64,000 nucleotides of DNA from Terrisporobacter vanillatitrophus. Lineage in GTDB: Bacteria > Bacillota > Clostridia > Peptostreptococcales > Peptostreptococcaceae. Both the position numbers and the translations under genes were made by a program. The notes under the pieces are model-generated. The model was not told where the DNA came from. It ran no database searches and saw nothing but the letters and a program-made list of their open reading frames with translations. Below are positions 62,571 through 64,000 of this stretch, one piece after another (the stretch's first letter is position 1; every line of letters starts with the position of its first letter). The DNA is taken from NCBI RefSeq assembly GCF_051148895.1, contig NZ_CP154625.1, forward strand, positions 2,046,001 to 2,110,000, written 5' to 3'.

Positions 62571-64000
62571 TTATATATTATACTTAGAAGTTATCTTTAC
62601 TATTTCATTTTCATTAGCAGCATAGTATGTGTAAAAATCCATTTCGCTATTTGCTACTTTTTCTCCAATTTCAAATAATATTTTTGGTATTTCATCTGCC
62701 TTAAAATCACCCAATGATTTACCAAGTCTTGTATTTTTGTATTCAAAATCACCGTCTAAAAGTATTTCAAATGCGTCACACATTTGTCCATTAGCTTTTT
62801 TCTTTTTACCAGTAAGTCCTATGGCACCTATTTGGTGTACACCACAAGAGTTTATACAACCTGATATATATATCCTTGGCATAGCATTAAGGATAGTATT
62901 ATCACCATGGGAGTTTTCTTTAAAGTAGTCAATAATTTCATGTAACATTTTTTGACTGTTTTGAATTCCCATTTGACATCTTGGAATTCCAATACATGAA
63001 ATACTTTTTTCTAAACTAGTATTTCCACTAAAGTCTTTACTAATTTCAAGCAGATTCTCTGCTTCTTTTCCATTAAGATTTATAATAAATATGCCTTCAG
63101 TCATAGCAAATCTAATTGATGCATATTTACAATTATCTAAAGTATTTAATAATTTATTTAAATCATCAAGTTTTAGCTGTCCTCCAATTGGATGAATATA
63201 AACGCTATAGTATCCCTTTTGCTTTTGAGGGAATAATCTACAGTCTTTTATATTTGTTTCAACTCCACTATCATAAGGATATTCTATTTTTTCTAATTGA
63301 ATATCAAGATTGTTGTTTTCTTTTTCTTTAGCTACATACTCTTTAAATTTTTTAATAAACTCTTCTTCTCCCAGTCTATAAACCATATATCTAACTCTTG
63401 CTTTATGTTTATTGGAGTAATCTCCTTCATCCATAAATAGCTTAGTTAAACCTTCAACATAATATAATACATCTTTTGGCTCTATTAGTTCATCTAATTC
63501 TATTCCGAGACCTGGATTTTTGCCAAGTCCTCCACCAACAAAAACTTTAAAATACGGTTTATTATCTTTCATTATAGCTAAAAATCCTAAATCTTGTACT
63601 GTAGCATGAGCAGAATCCATAGGACAAGATGAATAAGAAACTTTAAATTTTCTTGGTAAATGATAAGTAGTAATTTTACTCATAAAGTGTTTATCTGTTG
63701 CTACTGCATAAGGAGTAACGTCAAATGCTTCGTTTGGGTCCACTCCAGAAAGTGGTGACAACCCAACGTTTCTCGGAAAGTTACCACCACTACCACGAGT
63801 AAATATATTATTTTTTATAGCTTCTTCCATAATATTGCAAATTCCATCCACATTTAAGTCATGTAGTTGAACTGCTTGTCTAGTTGTAAAGTGTATGATA
63901 TCCAGATTATATTCCTTTGCAAATTCATAAACCTTATGTAATTGAGATAAAGTTACAACACCGCTTGAAAATCTTAGTCTTATCATAAAGGATTTTTGAT
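62571..64000 (-). CDS. Nitrite/sulfite reductase, siroheme-[4Fe-4S] type (5' end outside window)
   Basis: The visible 475 residues run to the C-terminus. They include FTTRQAVQLHDL, the anion-binding NFPRNVGLSPLSGVD and the cluster ligands CIGIPRC and GCINSCGVHQIG (about 335-390), which hold the siroheme-coupled [4Fe-4S] cluster. Family members reduce sulfite to sulfide or nitrite to ammonia. An in-frame ATG at 63986 is not the start: QKSF precedes it in frame, as in complete homologues (GQSFMIRLR-like), so the gene begins beyond 64000. The two possible substrates cannot be separated here. Confidence 0.92.
   Translation of the reverse strand, partial: QKSFMIRLRFSSGVVTLSQLHKVYEFAKEYNLDIIHFTTRQAVQLHDLNVDGICNIMEEAIKNNIFTRGSGGNFPRNVGLSPLSGVDPNEAFDVTPYAVATDKHFMSKITTYHLPRKFKVSYSSCPMDSAHATVQDLGFLAIMKDNKPYFKVFVGGGLGKNPGLGIELDELIEPKDVLYYVEGLTKLFMDEGDYSNKHKARVRYMVYRLGEEEFIKKFKEYVAKEKENNNLDIQLEKIEYPYDSGVETNIKDCRLFPQKQKGYYSVYIHPIGGQLKLDDLNKLLNTLDNCKYASIRFAMTEGIFIINLNGKEAENLLEISKDFSGNTSLEKSISCIGIPRCQMGIQNSQKMLHEIIDYFKENSHGDNTILNAMPRIYISGCINSCGVHQIGAIGLTGKKKKANGQMCDAFEILLDGDFEYKNTRLGKSLGDFKADEIPKILFEIGEKVANSEMDFYTYYAANENEIVKITSKYNI

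Overview
The window is very AT-rich and uses Shine-Dalgarno sites of the AGGAGG type. It carries spoVS, two LytR-CpsA-Psr genes, a T-box leader, a minimal SUF pair, a HesB-like (seleno)protein homologue and many rho-independent terminators. This fits a spore-forming anaerobic Firmicute of class Clostridia. A Peptostreptococcaceae relative (Paraclostridium, Paeniclostridium, Romboutsia, Terrisporobacter or Clostridioides type) is my best guess; the family assignment is inference. No rRNA, tRNA or CRISPR array was seen. Most of the window is ordinary chromosomal housekeeping, with scattered accessory loci.

Layout. 0-13.4 kb: uptake and envelope. An NMT1/THI5-type binding protein lies about 7 kb from a matching permease and ATPase (8.6-10.2 kb). 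Between them sit two LCP cell-wall ligase paralogues and a four-gene BMP-family nucleoside ABC transporter. A FecCD-type metal-complex transporter follows. 13.5-24.3 kb: small proteins (DUF1540, a lone holin), an alpha/beta hydrolase, a glycosyltransferase, deoD, lexA with an SOS box over its -35 element, a Xer-like recombinase, spoVS, membrane proteins, trmB and a HesB-like protein. 24.3-38.2 kb: the most accessory stretch. It holds an orphan phage-type integrase, CorA, a split ChrA pair with a LysR gene, a repeat-rich NlpC/P60 wall hydrolase, a collagen-like gene broken by several frameshifts, an esterase, a chloramphenicol-acetyltransferase-type gene and a SatD/DUF3307 pair. 38.2-53.9 kb: DUF5131, the phosphatase-flavoprotein-cmk-plsC-ispH operon, a BNR protein with a YcxB-like partner, clpB, a CYP152-type P450, the minimal SUF pair with a threonine aldolase, and a second BMP lipoprotein. 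54.2-64 kb: argG behind an apparently arginine-specific T-box, truA, a SWIM/SNF2 helicase, a cis-prenyltransferase paralogue behind a structured leader, a phytoene-desaturase-like gene, and a sulfite/nitrite reductase that runs off the window end.

How the genes work together. The BMP SBP, ATPase and two permeases plus DeoD suggest nucleoside salvage. LexA autoregulates through its own operator. ArgG is controlled by tRNA charging. SufC with the SufB-like protein, and possibly the HesB-like protein, would serve Fe-S enzymes such as IspH and the siroheme reductase. The least explained items are the structured RNA before the prenyltransferase paralogue together with its convergent CrtI-like neighbour, the SatD/DUF3307 pair, and the decaying collagen-like gene.
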